DNA of 64,000 bases from Acidimicrobiaceae bacterium (GTDB lineage Bacteria; Actinomycetota; Acidimicrobiia; Acidimicrobiales; Aldehydirespiratoraceae): assembly GCA_026706815.1 (NCBI GenBank), contig JAPOYA010000041.1:1-64000 (forward strand), written 5' to 3'. The translations under genes were made by a program, and so were the position numbers. Below the pieces are notes generated by a model. That model did no database searches. It saw nothing but the letters and a program-made list of their open reading frames with translations, and had not been told where the DNA came from. Shown here piece by piece: positions 1 to 9,272 of the stretch (the first letter of the stretch is position 1; each line of letters opens with the position of its first letter).

Positions 1-197
<197 letters not shown>

Positions 198-291
198 CAT
201 TCCAATTATTGACAGCTCGTGCTCGCTATGGAGTTCTGAAGAGGCAGGAGTTCGCCGACTCCGCTTCGTTCTGCACAAGCAGGACTCAACA

Positions 292-411
<120 letters not shown>

Positions 412-432
412 TCGTTATTGTTCAAGATTATT

Positions 433-464
433 CAAGCCCCGCCGATCGGCGGGGCTTGATTTCG
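433..464 (+). terminator. Rho-independent terminator of the rRNA operon
   Basis: Perfect inverted repeat caagccccgccgatcggcggggcttg followed by a T-rich run (atttcgtttt). Confidence 0.85.
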
Positions 465-538
465 TTTTGGCCGCGGATCGCTGGCTTGCTACCTTGAGCG
501 GGTCAGTCAGGTCAGCGATCCGACCAGGGGACCCTCCA

Positions 539-1789
539 TTGAAGTCAGCCTTCGAGTATTCTCCCGAATCGTCGCTGGGGTGGCTGGATTTCGACAGTGC
601 AGCGAGCGAGCGGGTCGGGGAACTGCTGCGAGCCTTCGAGGAGCCGGGGACGCTCGACGTTCTGGGTCTGGGCACCGTGCGCGGCGCCTTCTCAGAGATG
701 CTCAGTCCCGGAACGTCGACCGTGCAGACTCGGCTCCGATACTTCATCTTCGTGCCTTGGATCTGCCAGTGGTTGGAGAGTCAGCGGCTGCGCCCGGCTG
801 AGTTCTCTCGCAGACTGCGCGGCGACGAAGCGCGGTTGATCGAATGTCTGCGCCATCTTGGACGCGACCGGGGAGTGATCGGCTACCGCTCGGGCCGCAC
901 GCTCAAGACGATGCCGAGCGCGCTCTACTGGAGCGGTCTGCGCAAGTGGGGCATACGGCGGCTTGACTGGAGCATCGGCGAGTACGCGCGGAGAGCCGCG
1001 ACTCTCCGCGGCGCGCGGCCCGAACGCGATGACGACGGCAATGCCGCCAGGGGGTCGGTCTCCATGTGGGCTGAATTGCCGCCCGCTCCCGACGATTTTC
1101 TTCGTGCCGAACTCAGCTTCGATCTCGGAGCGGGCGAGGCGCAGGTGCTGGTGGATCAGATCCGCTGGAACCATCCAGGAACGCTGCTGGCGGTGCTGTG
1201 CGCGACACCTTGGACGGCGGCGAAGGCTGACTATCCTTGGGAACTGCCGGAACAGACCATGCGGGCGATGTCGCCGCGACTTGCCGACATACTGCATCAC
1301 GCGCGGAACTTCTCCGAAGTGATTTTCGGTCCTCAGCTCGTTTACAACCTGCTGCTGGCGCGTCGCGCCCGTGTGGAGCTGGACTGGGAGACGGAGGAGC
1401 TTGAATCGGACTTGTCGGAGAAGTCGATGATTTGGGCTGAGGGGATGGTCGAACGGCTGGACGAAGTCCGCTCCTGGGCAGCTGGGCTGCCGGAGTTCTG
1501 GACGTTGTTGAGCGATTGCAACATCGGCCCTGGAGTGAAGAAGTTCGTCGATGCCATGGTGAAACGCATCGCGGACGATCCAGAAGGTTTTGCGGACGAT
1601 CCGTGGGTAGGAGACAGGATTCGCGCCCGAGAGCTTCGCCTGAAGTCCAAGAGGGCCCGGCTGACGAACCGCTCCGTTTTGGAGAACTGGAACCTTACGG
1701 TCGTTGGCGCGCGGCCGTTCGACTTCCGCTGGGGTATCACTCAGAGCTACTTGGCCGACATCGCGGCAGCACCGGAGAGTGTTGCCTGA
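539..1789 (+). CDS. DUF6361-like protein; first gene of putative defence cassette (TTG start chosen over track start 467, which abuts the terminator)
   Basis: Translation has the family-like pattern SSLGWLDFDSAASERVGELLRAF...LGLGTVRGAFSEMLSPGTSTVQTRLRYFIFVPWI; AGGGGA about 8 nt before TTG at 539; overlaps the next gene. Confidence 0.75.
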   Translation: MKSAFEYSPESSLGWLDFDSAASERVGELLRAFEEPGTLDVLGLGTVRGAFSEMLSPGTSTVQTRLRYFIFVPWICQWLESQRLRPAEFSRRLRGDEARLIECLRHLGRDRGVIGYRSGRTLKTMPSALYWSGLRKWGIRRLDWSIGEYARRAATLRGARPERDDDGNAARGSVSMWAELPPAPDDFLRAELSFDLGAGEAQVLVDQIRWNHPGTLLAVLCATPWTAAKADYPWELPEQTMRAMSPRLADILHHARNFSEVIFGPQLVYNLLLARRARVELDWETEELESDLSEKSMIWAEGMVERLDEVRSWAAGLPEFWTLLSDCNIGPGVKKFVDAMVKRIADDPEGFADDPWVGDRIRARELRLKSKRARLTNRSVLENWNLTVVGARPFDFRWGITQSYLADIAAAPESVA

Positions 1790-3642
1790 TGCTTCAACCC
1801 GCCAACAGGTTCACCTTGATCGACGCGCTGCGACCTCCGGTCGGATTTGGCGTCGATTCGGCGATGGCCGTCACCTTCACTCTCGATCTTCGGGCACTGA
1901 CGACCGTTCCGGTCGCTTTCGCGCTCAGCGGCGGAGAGAGCACCGACGGCGGCACTGAGCAATTTGAGAGCATTGAGCTGCTGCACGCACTGCGCTCCCA
2001 CGCCGACAAGATCAGCGTCTTCTGTCAAGCGGGCTACACGGCGGTGCCGCCGTCCCATCGGGTGTTCGCCTTCCTTGAGGGGGCGGTTGTCCCGGTGGAG
2101 GCGCCGCTGGGTGGAATCGTACACCCCAAGGTGTGGGTGCTTCGCTACACCGCTGAAAAAACGGAACGGGCCGCGCAGCCCGAGCAGAGTCGGCTGCGGG
2201 TGCTGGTCGCCAGCAGGAACCTCACGTTCGACGCGAGTTGGGACACTGTGCTCCGATTCGACGAGTGCCACGACGGGGGCATCCGGCTTGAACCGGTCGG
2301 GGCGTTGTTCCAAGGACTGCTCAAATCGACCACCAGCACGGTCGACCAGGCTCACCGGCGGCGGGTGGACTCGCTGGCGGCGGCGCTGCAAACCGCGACC
2401 TTCGCGCCTCCTGTCGGGGTGGACGACCTGGTGGTTCACGTGATGGGTTTGGGCGAAGGGCGTTCGCCGTTGCCGACTGCCGCGCAACGTTCACTGATCA
2501 TCTCTCCGTTCGTGCATGACCGGTTCTTTGATGAAATACACCCCCACAGGATCGACGAACTGGTCAGCAGGCAGGAGTCGCTCGACAGCCTTGGGTCGCA
2601 AGCCCTGGCGAAGGTGGGCGCTGCCTACACGTTCGACGACGGCGGCGTGAGCGATCCCGACGACATCGATGATCAAAAAGACCGGACCGATCCGCATGAC
2701 CCCGGCCGGCCGCTGGTCGGGCTGCACGCCAAGGTGTTCGCGTTCGAGGAGGCGGGCCGGGCTCGGCTGTTCGTGGGTTCGTCGAACGCTACGGGTGCGG
2801 CGTTCGGCTCCAACATCGAGATCTTGGTGGAGTTGATCGGCGCGCTCTCCACGCTCGGGATCGACCGACTGGTTGGTAGCGTTGAGGAGGAGAGCGAAGA
2901 GCGCAGCCTGCGCGGCTTGTTCCACAAGCATGTCCCGCTCGACGAGCCGCCCGAGATGCAGGATGCCTCGTCCCTCGAAAGGGCTCGCAGGGCGCTTGCG
3001 AGCCTTCCGATTGAGGGAATTGTGGAACGGAGCGGGAGCGACTGGGCCGTCACCTACTGCAGCGCGGAGCGAGTGCCGAGATTCGAGGGCGTCGAAGTCC
3101 GCTGTTGGCCGCTCGGTTCGGCGGGTCACCGGCACCCCGTCGTCGGGAGCGCTGTCTTCGATGAGCGGTTCGAGACCAGCCTTGAAGCGATGAGCGGTTT
3201 CTTGGTGTTCGAGCTGACGCAGCACGACGGAACCCGAACCGAGTTTGTGCTGCCTGTCGCTCTGATCGGCGTTCCAGAGGAGCGTGAACGGGTGCTGATG
3301 CGCGCGCTCGTCGGCAATGCGGAACGCTTCCTGGCGTACCTGCTGGCGATGCTGGACGACGACCCGTCGCAACTCGGTCTGCCCGATGCGATCGAGCGGA
3401 TCGGTGCAGCATCTTCAGCCGACGGGCATCCCCAAACGGGTCGGCCGGTGCTGGAGAAGCTGCTGCGAACCATGCGGCGCGACCCGGCGAAGCTGAACGG
3501 ACTTGACCCGCTGGTGTCGGATCTGGCCGACGACGGTGCGCTGCCGGACGGTTTCGCCGATCTCTGGGAGGCTCTGTACAGCGTGACTACTGCGGCGACA
3601 ACAGACGCTCCTGACGCAACACCGACAGGAGCGGCAAGGTGA
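1789..3642 (+). CDS. Phospholipase D-family (HKD) protein; putative nuclease
   Basis: Two HxK motifs: VHPKVWVLRY...RVLVASRNLTFD and GLHAKVFAFE...RLFVGSSNATGAAFGSNIEI; ATG at 1789 overlaps the upstream TGA (TGATG). Confidence 0.82.
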   Translation: MLQPANRFTLIDALRPPVGFGVDSAMAVTFTLDLRALTTVPVAFALSGGESTDGGTEQFESIELLHALRSHADKISVFCQAGYTAVPPSHRVFAFLEGAVVPVEAPLGGIVHPKVWVLRYTAEKTERAAQPEQSRLRVLVASRNLTFDASWDTVLRFDECHDGGIRLEPVGALFQGLLKSTTSTVDQAHRRRVDSLAAALQTATFAPPVGVDDLVVHVMGLGEGRSPLPTAAQRSLIISPFVHDRFFDEIHPHRIDELVSRQESLDSLGSQALAKVGAAYTFDDGGVSDPDDIDDQKDRTDPHDPGRPLVGLHAKVFAFEEAGRARLFVGSSNATGAAFGSNIEILVELIGALSTLGIDRLVGSVEEESEERSLRGLFHKHVPLDEPPEMQDASSLERARRALASLPIEGIVERSGSDWAVTYCSAERVPRFEGVEVRCWPLGSAGHRHPVVGSAVFDERFETSLEAMSGFLVFELTQHDGTRTEFVLPVALIGVPEERERVLMRALVGNAERFLAYLLAMLDDDPSQLGLPDAIERIGAASSADGHPQTGRPVLEKLLRTMRRDPAKLNGLDPLVSDLADDGALPDGFADLWEALYSVTTAATTDAPDATPTGAAR

Positions 3643-6600
3643 CCCGGAAGCAGGTCGACGTCGAGGTGGTTCTAGGTGAACTGAAGGAGTTCCAGCGGCG
3701 AACCGCTAGTTGGGCATTTCAAAGAATGTTCGCCGAGGAGAATCCAGCCCACCGGTTTCTGGTGGCCGACGAGGTGGGCCTCGGCAAGACCCATGTGGCA
3801 AAGGGCGTGATCGCTCGGGTCATCGATCACCTCGGTGAGATCGGTGATGAGCGACACGACATCGTCTATGTCTGCTCGAACCAGGCGATAGCCCGCCAGA
3901 ACGTCCGCAAACTCGCCCCCGCCGGTGTCGAACCGCACAAAGGCGTCGAACGACTCACCATGCTCCCGCTCGCCAGGCTCGACGAGGGCGACGGTCACGG
4001 TTCAGGCGTCAACCTGATTCCGATCACGCCTAAGACTTCGCTCGACTTTGGACGGAACACTGGCCGGTTCAACGAACGCTGCCTGGCGTACACGTTCCTG
4101 CGAGCGACGTGGGGTCCCGAGGCATTTGACGACGCCCGCGCCCGCAGGATCCTCTGGGAACCCGTCAAAGCCGGTGACCTGCGTCTTCAGAACAAAGCGA
4201 GCGAGTACGGCCCGCAGATCGCCGGATCGGTCGATGACTTCGCCGCAGAACTCGACGAAGCCGAGCAACGACGCCGACAGCTCGGCCAGTCGACGCTGCG
4301 CGAGATCTTCGACGGTCTGGTCGACGGGTTGAAATCGAAACGGGACTTCCCGTGGGAACTCAAGAACGACCGCAAGGACCTGATCGGCGAGGTGCGACGC
4401 ATCATGGCGACGGTCGGCATCAAAGCGCTCGAACCGGACTTGGTCGTGCTCGATGAGTTTCAACGGTTCAAAGACCTGTTGTCGCCCGAACCCGACAATT
4501 TCGCGGCACAGATGGCGCATCGACTGTTCGATTACGCAGACAGCGGCACTGGTCGAGGCACGCGCACACTGCTGCTCTCGGCCACCCCGTACCGGATGTA
4601 CACGACGACAGACGAGATCGAAGGCGACCACTACGAGGATTTTCTGCACACGTGCAGGTTCCTGTTCCAAGACGATGAGCGGGTCGGCCGGCTGGGGCGC
4701 CGTTTCGCCGATCTCCGCGCGGCGCTGACTTCTGCTGAGACCCTGCCCGAAGCCGAGGCGATCTGCGCGGAGATCGGCACAGATCTGCGCGATGTCATGG
4801 CACGAACGGAGCGCTTGGCGACCACGCCGAGCCGTGACGGCATGCTGAAGGAATCTGAGTGTGCCGTGACCACGACCGCCGACGACCTCCGTGCCTACCT
4901 TCGTTTCGGGAATCTTGCCGATCTGGTGGACCATCGCGAACCGACCGAGTACTGGAAGTCGGCGCCGTACCTCGTCAACTTCATGGACGACTACAAGCTG
5001 AAGTCGGACCTGCGGCAGGCGCTGGAGGAAGGCTGGGACCTAGAGGAGGGAGCGCTGGACGCCGGCCCCGGTCTGCTGAGCTGGGACGACGTCGAGGAGT
5101 ACAGCCGCATCGACCCGCAGAACGGGCGGCTTCGCTGGATGCTCGAGGACCTGGAACAGCACCGGGCCTTCGAGATGCTGTGGGTGCCGCCGTCGCTTCG
5201 CTACTACGACACCGGATCCGTCTACGAGTCGCCCGAGGCGGGCAACTTCACGAAGCGGCTTGTGTTCTCGGTCTGGAAGGTGGTGCCGAAGGTCGTCTCG
5301 GCACTGGTGAGCATGGAGGCGGAGCGGCACGCGTTCGCCGGCCGCAACCACAACTACACCGCTGAGTACCACCGGCGGGGAGGCTCGCGTCTCGACTTTC
5401 GTACCAGCGAGCGAGTCGGGGGAGAATCCCGGGCCGGGGAGGCAGCGGGTGCTCGCAGAGCTGCGGCGATGACGACGTTCCTGTTGGTTCTGCCAAGTCC
5501 CAGCCTGGCCGAACTCGGCGATCCCAGAGCGTTGGCCGTCGGCGGCCCGCGTGACGTGGCAGACGTGCTCGCCGAGGTGGCGGCCCGGATTGCCGACGCC
5601 ATTGCGCCCCTAGTCCGCTCGGCCCCCGGAACTGGTCCTGTGGATCAACGCTGGTATTGGGCGACACCTCTGTTGCTGGACCAGCAGCGGCACCCCTATG
5701 CGGTCGAAATGCTGGCGGCCCGTGACAGTGGTTGGTGTTGGAGCGATGAAGTGCCCAAAGGCTTGCGCGCTCACTTGACCGAGGCGCGGTCAATGGTCGA
5801 CGCCGGTGGGTCAACTCTGGGGCGCCCGCCCAAAGACCTCGCCAGGGTGCTCGCCGAAGTTGCACTCGGCGGTCCAGCGCAGTGCGCGTTGCGTGCGGTG
5901 AGCTCGACAGTCGGACTACCGCTCTCAGAGGAGTACACGCTGTGGAATGCGGCTTGGATCGCGGAGGCGTTCCGTAGATTCTTCAACGCTCCCGAGGTCA
6001 CGGGTGTGGTCGTCGGCGGAAGTCTGGGGGAGTCCGATTCCGAACGCGGAACCGAGAGGTACTGGCGCGATGTTGTGCGCCACTCGATCGACGGCAATCT
6101 CCAGTCGGTGCTCGACGAGCACTGCCATGTGTTGCGTGACTGGCTGGGTCGCCTGAACCTGAGCAACGACGAGCAGCGCCGAGAGGCGGCTGACGAACTC
6201 GGATACAAGGTCGCTGACGCGCTGAGTCTTCGCAGTTCGCAATACCGCGTCGACATTCCGGTTCGGTCCGACGACGATCACCGATTCTGTTTTGAACGGC
6301 ACAGGATGCGCACCCGCTTCGCCGTCCCCTACGGAACTCAGCGGCTCGATGACGACAGCGGTCAGCAACGTGTCGGCTTGGTTTCGGGAGCGTTCAATTC
6401 GCCGTTCTGGCCGTTCGTGCTCACCTCCACATCGGTCGGGCAGGAGGGCCTCGACTTCCATCTGTGGTGCCACGCGGTCGTGCATTGGAACCTGCCGACC
6501 AACCCGGTCGACCTTGAACAGCGCGAGGGTCGGGTACACCGCTACAAGGGTCACGCCGTGCGCCGCAACCTCGCTGCAAAGCTCGGCGGCGACCTGCTCA

Positions 6601-6932
6601 CTGACGGCGTACCGACCGGTCGCGACCTGTGGGACGTCCTCTTCGACAGGGCGGTTGTGTCGAGTCCGGATTCAGACGGGGCGATTGTGCCCTACTGGGT
6701 GTTCAACGACGGCCCGGCCAAGATCCAACGTCATGTGCCTGTACTGCCGTTCAGCCGGGATGAAGCCACCGTGTCGCGGCTGCGGAAATCACTTGCGGCC
6801 TACCGGCTCGCGTTCGGCCAACCACGTCAGGAGGAGCTAGTCGAGTTCCTCGGCACGGACCGCACCGACGAGGAACTGTTTCAGCTGACCTCCCGCCTCA
6901 AGATCGACCTGTCCCCACCTGCCGACGTCTGA
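3639..6932 (+). CDS. Large SF2/SNF2-like helicase, 1097 aa
   Basis: Walker A VADEVGLGKTHVAKG; LDEFQRFKDLL (motif II); LLLSATPYRMY (motif III); TSVGQEGLDFHLWCHAVVHWNLPTNPVDLEQREGRVHRYKGH (motifs V/VI); GTGA overlap with upstream stop. Confidence 0.85.
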   Translation: MTRKQVDVEVVLGELKEFQRRTASWAFQRMFAEENPAHRFLVADEVGLGKTHVAKGVIARVIDHLGEIGDERHDIVYVCSNQAIARQNVRKLAPAGVEPHKGVERLTMLPLARLDEGDGHGSGVNLIPITPKTSLDFGRNTGRFNERCLAYTFLRATWGPEAFDDARARRILWEPVKAGDLRLQNKASEYGPQIAGSVDDFAAELDEAEQRRRQLGQSTLREIFDGLVDGLKSKRDFPWELKNDRKDLIGEVRRIMATVGIKALEPDLVVLDEFQRFKDLLSPEPDNFAAQMAHRLFDYADSGTGRGTRTLLLSATPYRMYTTTDEIEGDHYEDFLHTCRFLFQDDERVGRLGRRFADLRAALTSAETLPEAEAICAEIGTDLRDVMARTERLATTPSRDGMLKESECAVTTTADDLRAYLRFGNLADLVDHREPTEYWKSAPYLVNFMDDYKLKSDLRQALEEGWDLEEGALDAGPGLLSWDDVEEYSRIDPQNGRLRWMLEDLEQHRAFEMLWVPPSLRYYDTGSVYESPEAGNFTKRLVFSVWKVVPKVVSALVSMEAERHAFAGRNHNYTAEYHRRGGSRLDFRTSERVGGESRAGEAAGARRAAAMTTFLLVLPSPSLAELGDPRALAVGGPRDVADVLAEVAARIADAIAPLVRSAPGTGPVDQRWYWATPLLLDQQRHPYAVEMLAARDSGWCWSDEVPKGLRAHLTEARSMVDAGGSTLGRPPKDLARVLAEVALGGPAQCALRAVSSTVGLPLSEEYTLWNAAWIAEAFRRFFNAPEVTGVVVGGSLGESDSERGTERYWRDVVRHSIDGNLQSVLDEHCHVLRDWLGRLNLSNDEQRREAADELGYKVADALSLRSSQYRVDIPVRSDDDHRFCFERHRMRTRFAVPYGTQRLDDDSGQQRVGLVSGAFNSPFWPFVLTSTSVGQEGLDFHLWCHAVVHWNLPTNPVDLEQREGRVHRYKGHAVRRNLAAKLGGDLLTDGVPTGRDLWDVLFDRAVVSSPDSDGAIVPYWVFNDGPAKIQRHVPVLPFSRDEATVSRLRKSLAAYRLAFGQPRQEELVEFLGTDRTDEELFQLTSRLKIDLSPPADV

Positions 6933-6981
6933 GACCGGCCTGCAATTCGCAGCCTGAAGTTCCCAATGCACAAAATAAGGA

Positions 6982-7090
6982 CTGTTATGCTAACGCTCCG
7001 AACGCTGCTATGCTAACGCTCCGAACGCTGCTATGCTAACGCTCCTAAAACTGTTATGGTAACGCGCCTAACACTGCTACGCTAATGCCG
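6982..7090 (+). repeat. Five tandem 23-bp iterons with core GTTA-N3-TAAC; putative operator/promoter of the downstream ATPase gene
   Basis: ctgttatgctaacgctccgaacg / ctgctatgctaacgctccgaacg / ctgctatgctaacgctcctaaaa / ctgttatggtaacgcgcctaaca / ctgctacgctaatgccg, starting at 6982, 7005, 7028, 7051, 7074. Confidence 0.9.
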
Positions 7091-8344
7091 GTGGACTACA
7101 TCCCTCGACTTGTGGACAGCCAGTTGTCGCGGAACCTGCGGACGCACCCCGTGGTGTTGGTGACCGGTGCCAGGGGTGTTGGAAAGACCACGACGGCCGG
7201 TCGGTACGCCACCTCCAGTGCGTTCTTCGACGACTTGGCAACTCTCACCGTCTTTGAGGATGACCCGGAGGCTGCGCTCGGTCAGTACCAAGAGCCTCTG
7301 CTCATTGATGAATGGCAGCGGACGCCCGAGGTTGTGCGCGCGATCAAGCGGACCGTCGACAGGGACCGACGGCCCGGGCGGTTCATCCTCACCGGCTCTC
7401 CTGATCCGCAAAGCCGTTCGGAGTTCCAGGCGCTGACCGGTCGTGCGGCGGTCTTGCGACTCAACCCGATGACTGTGCGGGAACGGATTCTGCGGGTTTC
7501 CGGCCCGAGCCGAGCCACGGCGGTCTCGGTGTTGTTGTCGGGCAACCCGCCCGAAGCCGTGCCGGAGCACACGCCCGACGTCTTCGGATACCTTGACATC
7601 GCGGCAGAAGGAGGCTTCCCGGAGTGCGCGCCGGAAGCGGCCGCCGCCGAAGCGCAGGACTGGTACCGCGATTACCTGAGGGTGCTGTTGCGGCGTGATC
7701 TGCCGTTGTTCGGACGCAGGCGCTCGACTTCGCATTTTCGCAGGTATGTCACCGCAACAGCGCTGCACACGACCGGGTCGCCAGAGGATGGAACCGTGCG
7801 CTACGCCGCTGGGGTCAACCCCGGAACGCACCGGGACTATCGCCACATCCTGCTCGACTTGGATCTGACGGTTGAGGTGCCCGCCTTCGCTGGAGGGGAC
7901 ATTCCCAGTTCGGGCAGCTCGCCAAAGATGTTGTTCAGTGATTCGGGTCTCCTAGTCGCAGCGACGAATATTCCGCTGACGCAGTTGAAGCGGCGGGGCG
8001 ACCTGTACGGCAGGATCATTGAGACGTTCGTGCTCAACCAGATTCGAGCAGAACTCGAGGCTCTAGACATGGACGACTGCCTGACCCATCTGCGCACCCA
8101 TAAGGGCGTTCACGAAATCGATGCCGTCATCGAAACAGCCGATGGAGGCATCGTCGCAATCGAGGTCAAATCCGCCAACCGACACCGACCCGGCGACGTA
8201 CGCCACATCGAATGGTTGGCCGACAAGCTCGGGGACAGGTTCAAGCTGGGACTGGTGCTGACAACCGGCACCCACATCAGCAATATCCGAAGCGCGGCGA
8301 ACAGAAATATCTGGGCCGCGCCGATCAGCATTCTCTGGCACTGA
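7085..8344 (+). CDS. AAA_14/DUF4143-type ATP-binding protein
   Basis: VVLVTGARGVGKTTTAGRY...LLIDEWQRTPEVVRAIKRTVD...FILTGSPD; C-terminal VIETADGGIVAIEVKSANRHRPGDVRHIEWL (nuclease-like fold motif of this family). Confidence 0.88.
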   Translation: MPVDYIPRLVDSQLSRNLRTHPVVLVTGARGVGKTTTAGRYATSSAFFDDLATLTVFEDDPEAALGQYQEPLLIDEWQRTPEVVRAIKRTVDRDRRPGRFILTGSPDPQSRSEFQALTGRAAVLRLNPMTVRERILRVSGPSRATAVSVLLSGNPPEAVPEHTPDVFGYLDIAAEGGFPECAPEAAAAEAQDWYRDYLRVLLRRDLPLFGRRRSTSHFRRYVTATALHTTGSPEDGTVRYAAGVNPGTHRDYRHILLDLDLTVEVPAFAGGDIPSSGSSPKMLFSDSGLLVAATNIPLTQLKRRGDLYGRIIETFVLNQIRAELEALDMDDCLTHLRTHKGVHEIDAVIETADGGIVAIEVKSANRHRPGDVRHIEWLADKLGDRFKLGLVLTTGTHISNIRSAANRNIWAAPISILWH

Positions 8345-8406
8345 TTCTGCTGTTCGCGGAGGTTGTCGACGTTCAGCCGGTCGGTGCGTGGCTAGAGTTG
8401 ACCGCT

Positions 8407-9165
8407 ATGGGTTCTGCGGCGTCCTCGTCAAAGCGGAACTCGCCCGACGCTGAGGCCCTGTCGCGCACGGCGTCGGCCGCGGTCGGCCGTGCCCGATCGC
8501 CGGCGGTGCGCAAACGCAAGCCTCTCCGGCGCCGCGCGCAGGCCCCAGCAGATCCGGCAGCGGTGCTCAAGCGAGCGGTGGGCGAACCTCGGGACCGCTG
8601 GCTGCTGAAGCGCTTGAACAAGGCTGCCCGAGACTTTGAAGCCGAACGGTTCAGCGACGCGCGCAAACAACTCCAGCCGGTGGTCCGGGAGGCCCCTGAG
8701 CTCGTAGACGCCCGAGAGCTGATGGGGATCGTGTTGTATCGCCTGGGACTTTGGAAAGAAGCCATCGAGCAACTGGAGATGTTCCGTGAGTTGACATCGT
8801 CGACCGAACAACACCCGGTCCTGGCCGACTGCCATCGCGCGCTCGGCCGCTGGGCCGATGTTGAAGAGTTGTGGGCTGAACTCGGTCAGGAGTCGCCCCG
8901 TCCCGAGATAGTCACCGAAGGACGCATAGTGCTCGCAGGCGCCAAGGCCGACCAGGACGACCTGCCCGGTGCCATAGCCACGCTCGAGCATCGCTGGAAA
9001 CGTCCCAAGCACCCTCGCCCCGATCAACTTCGCCGTGCCTACGCGCTCGCGGATCTCTACGACCGCGCGGGCAAGACCGCGCGGGCGCGCGAGTTGTTCA
9101 AGTGGGTGGCCCACCACGACTCCGCGTTGGCCGACGTAGCAGCGAGGGTGCGGGCATTGAGCTAG
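8407..9165 (+). CDS. TPR-repeat protein
   Basis: ARDFEAERFSDARKQLQPVVREAPELVDARELMGIVLYRLGLWKEAIEQLEMF; start moved to ATG at 8407 because the track ORF begins inside the previous gene. Confidence 0.72.
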   Translation: MGSAASSSKRNSPDAEALSRTASAAVGRARSPAVRKRKPLRRRAQAPADPAAVLKRAVGEPRDRWLLKRLNKAARDFEAERFSDARKQLQPVVREAPELVDARELMGIVLYRLGLWKEAIEQLEMFRELTSSTEQHPVLADCHRALGRWADVEELWAELGQESPRPEIVTEGRIVLAGAKADQDDLPGAIATLEHRWKRPKHPRPDQLRRAYALADLYDRAGKTARARELFKWVAHHDSALADVAARVRALS

Positions 9166-9272
9166 GTGCGGGACAGCACGCGTGAGGTTCGGCGGCCGAC
9201 CCAAGTCGGGGCCGCGGCTGTAACCTCACTGTGGGTTCACCTCGCTACACTCTAAGTAGCCAAGGGGGCAAT

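Noticed and set aside
692-1300. Antisense ORFs opposite the DUF6361 gene and its neighbours (692..1300, 1747..2487, 2491..3372, 4002..4934, 5248..5865)
   Set aside because: High-GC antisense reading frames with Arg/Ser/Pro-rich translations and no motifs; the sense strand encodes clear domains.
539-6932. Assignment of the first cassette as DISARM or BREX
   Set aside because: No DUF1998 (DrmB), no methyltransferase, no PglZ/BrxC-like product; only the PLD/helicase logic is shared.
6982-7090. Possible CRISPR array
   Set aside because: Units are contiguous 23-bp tandem copies with no unique spacers and no cas genes; better read as iterons/operators.
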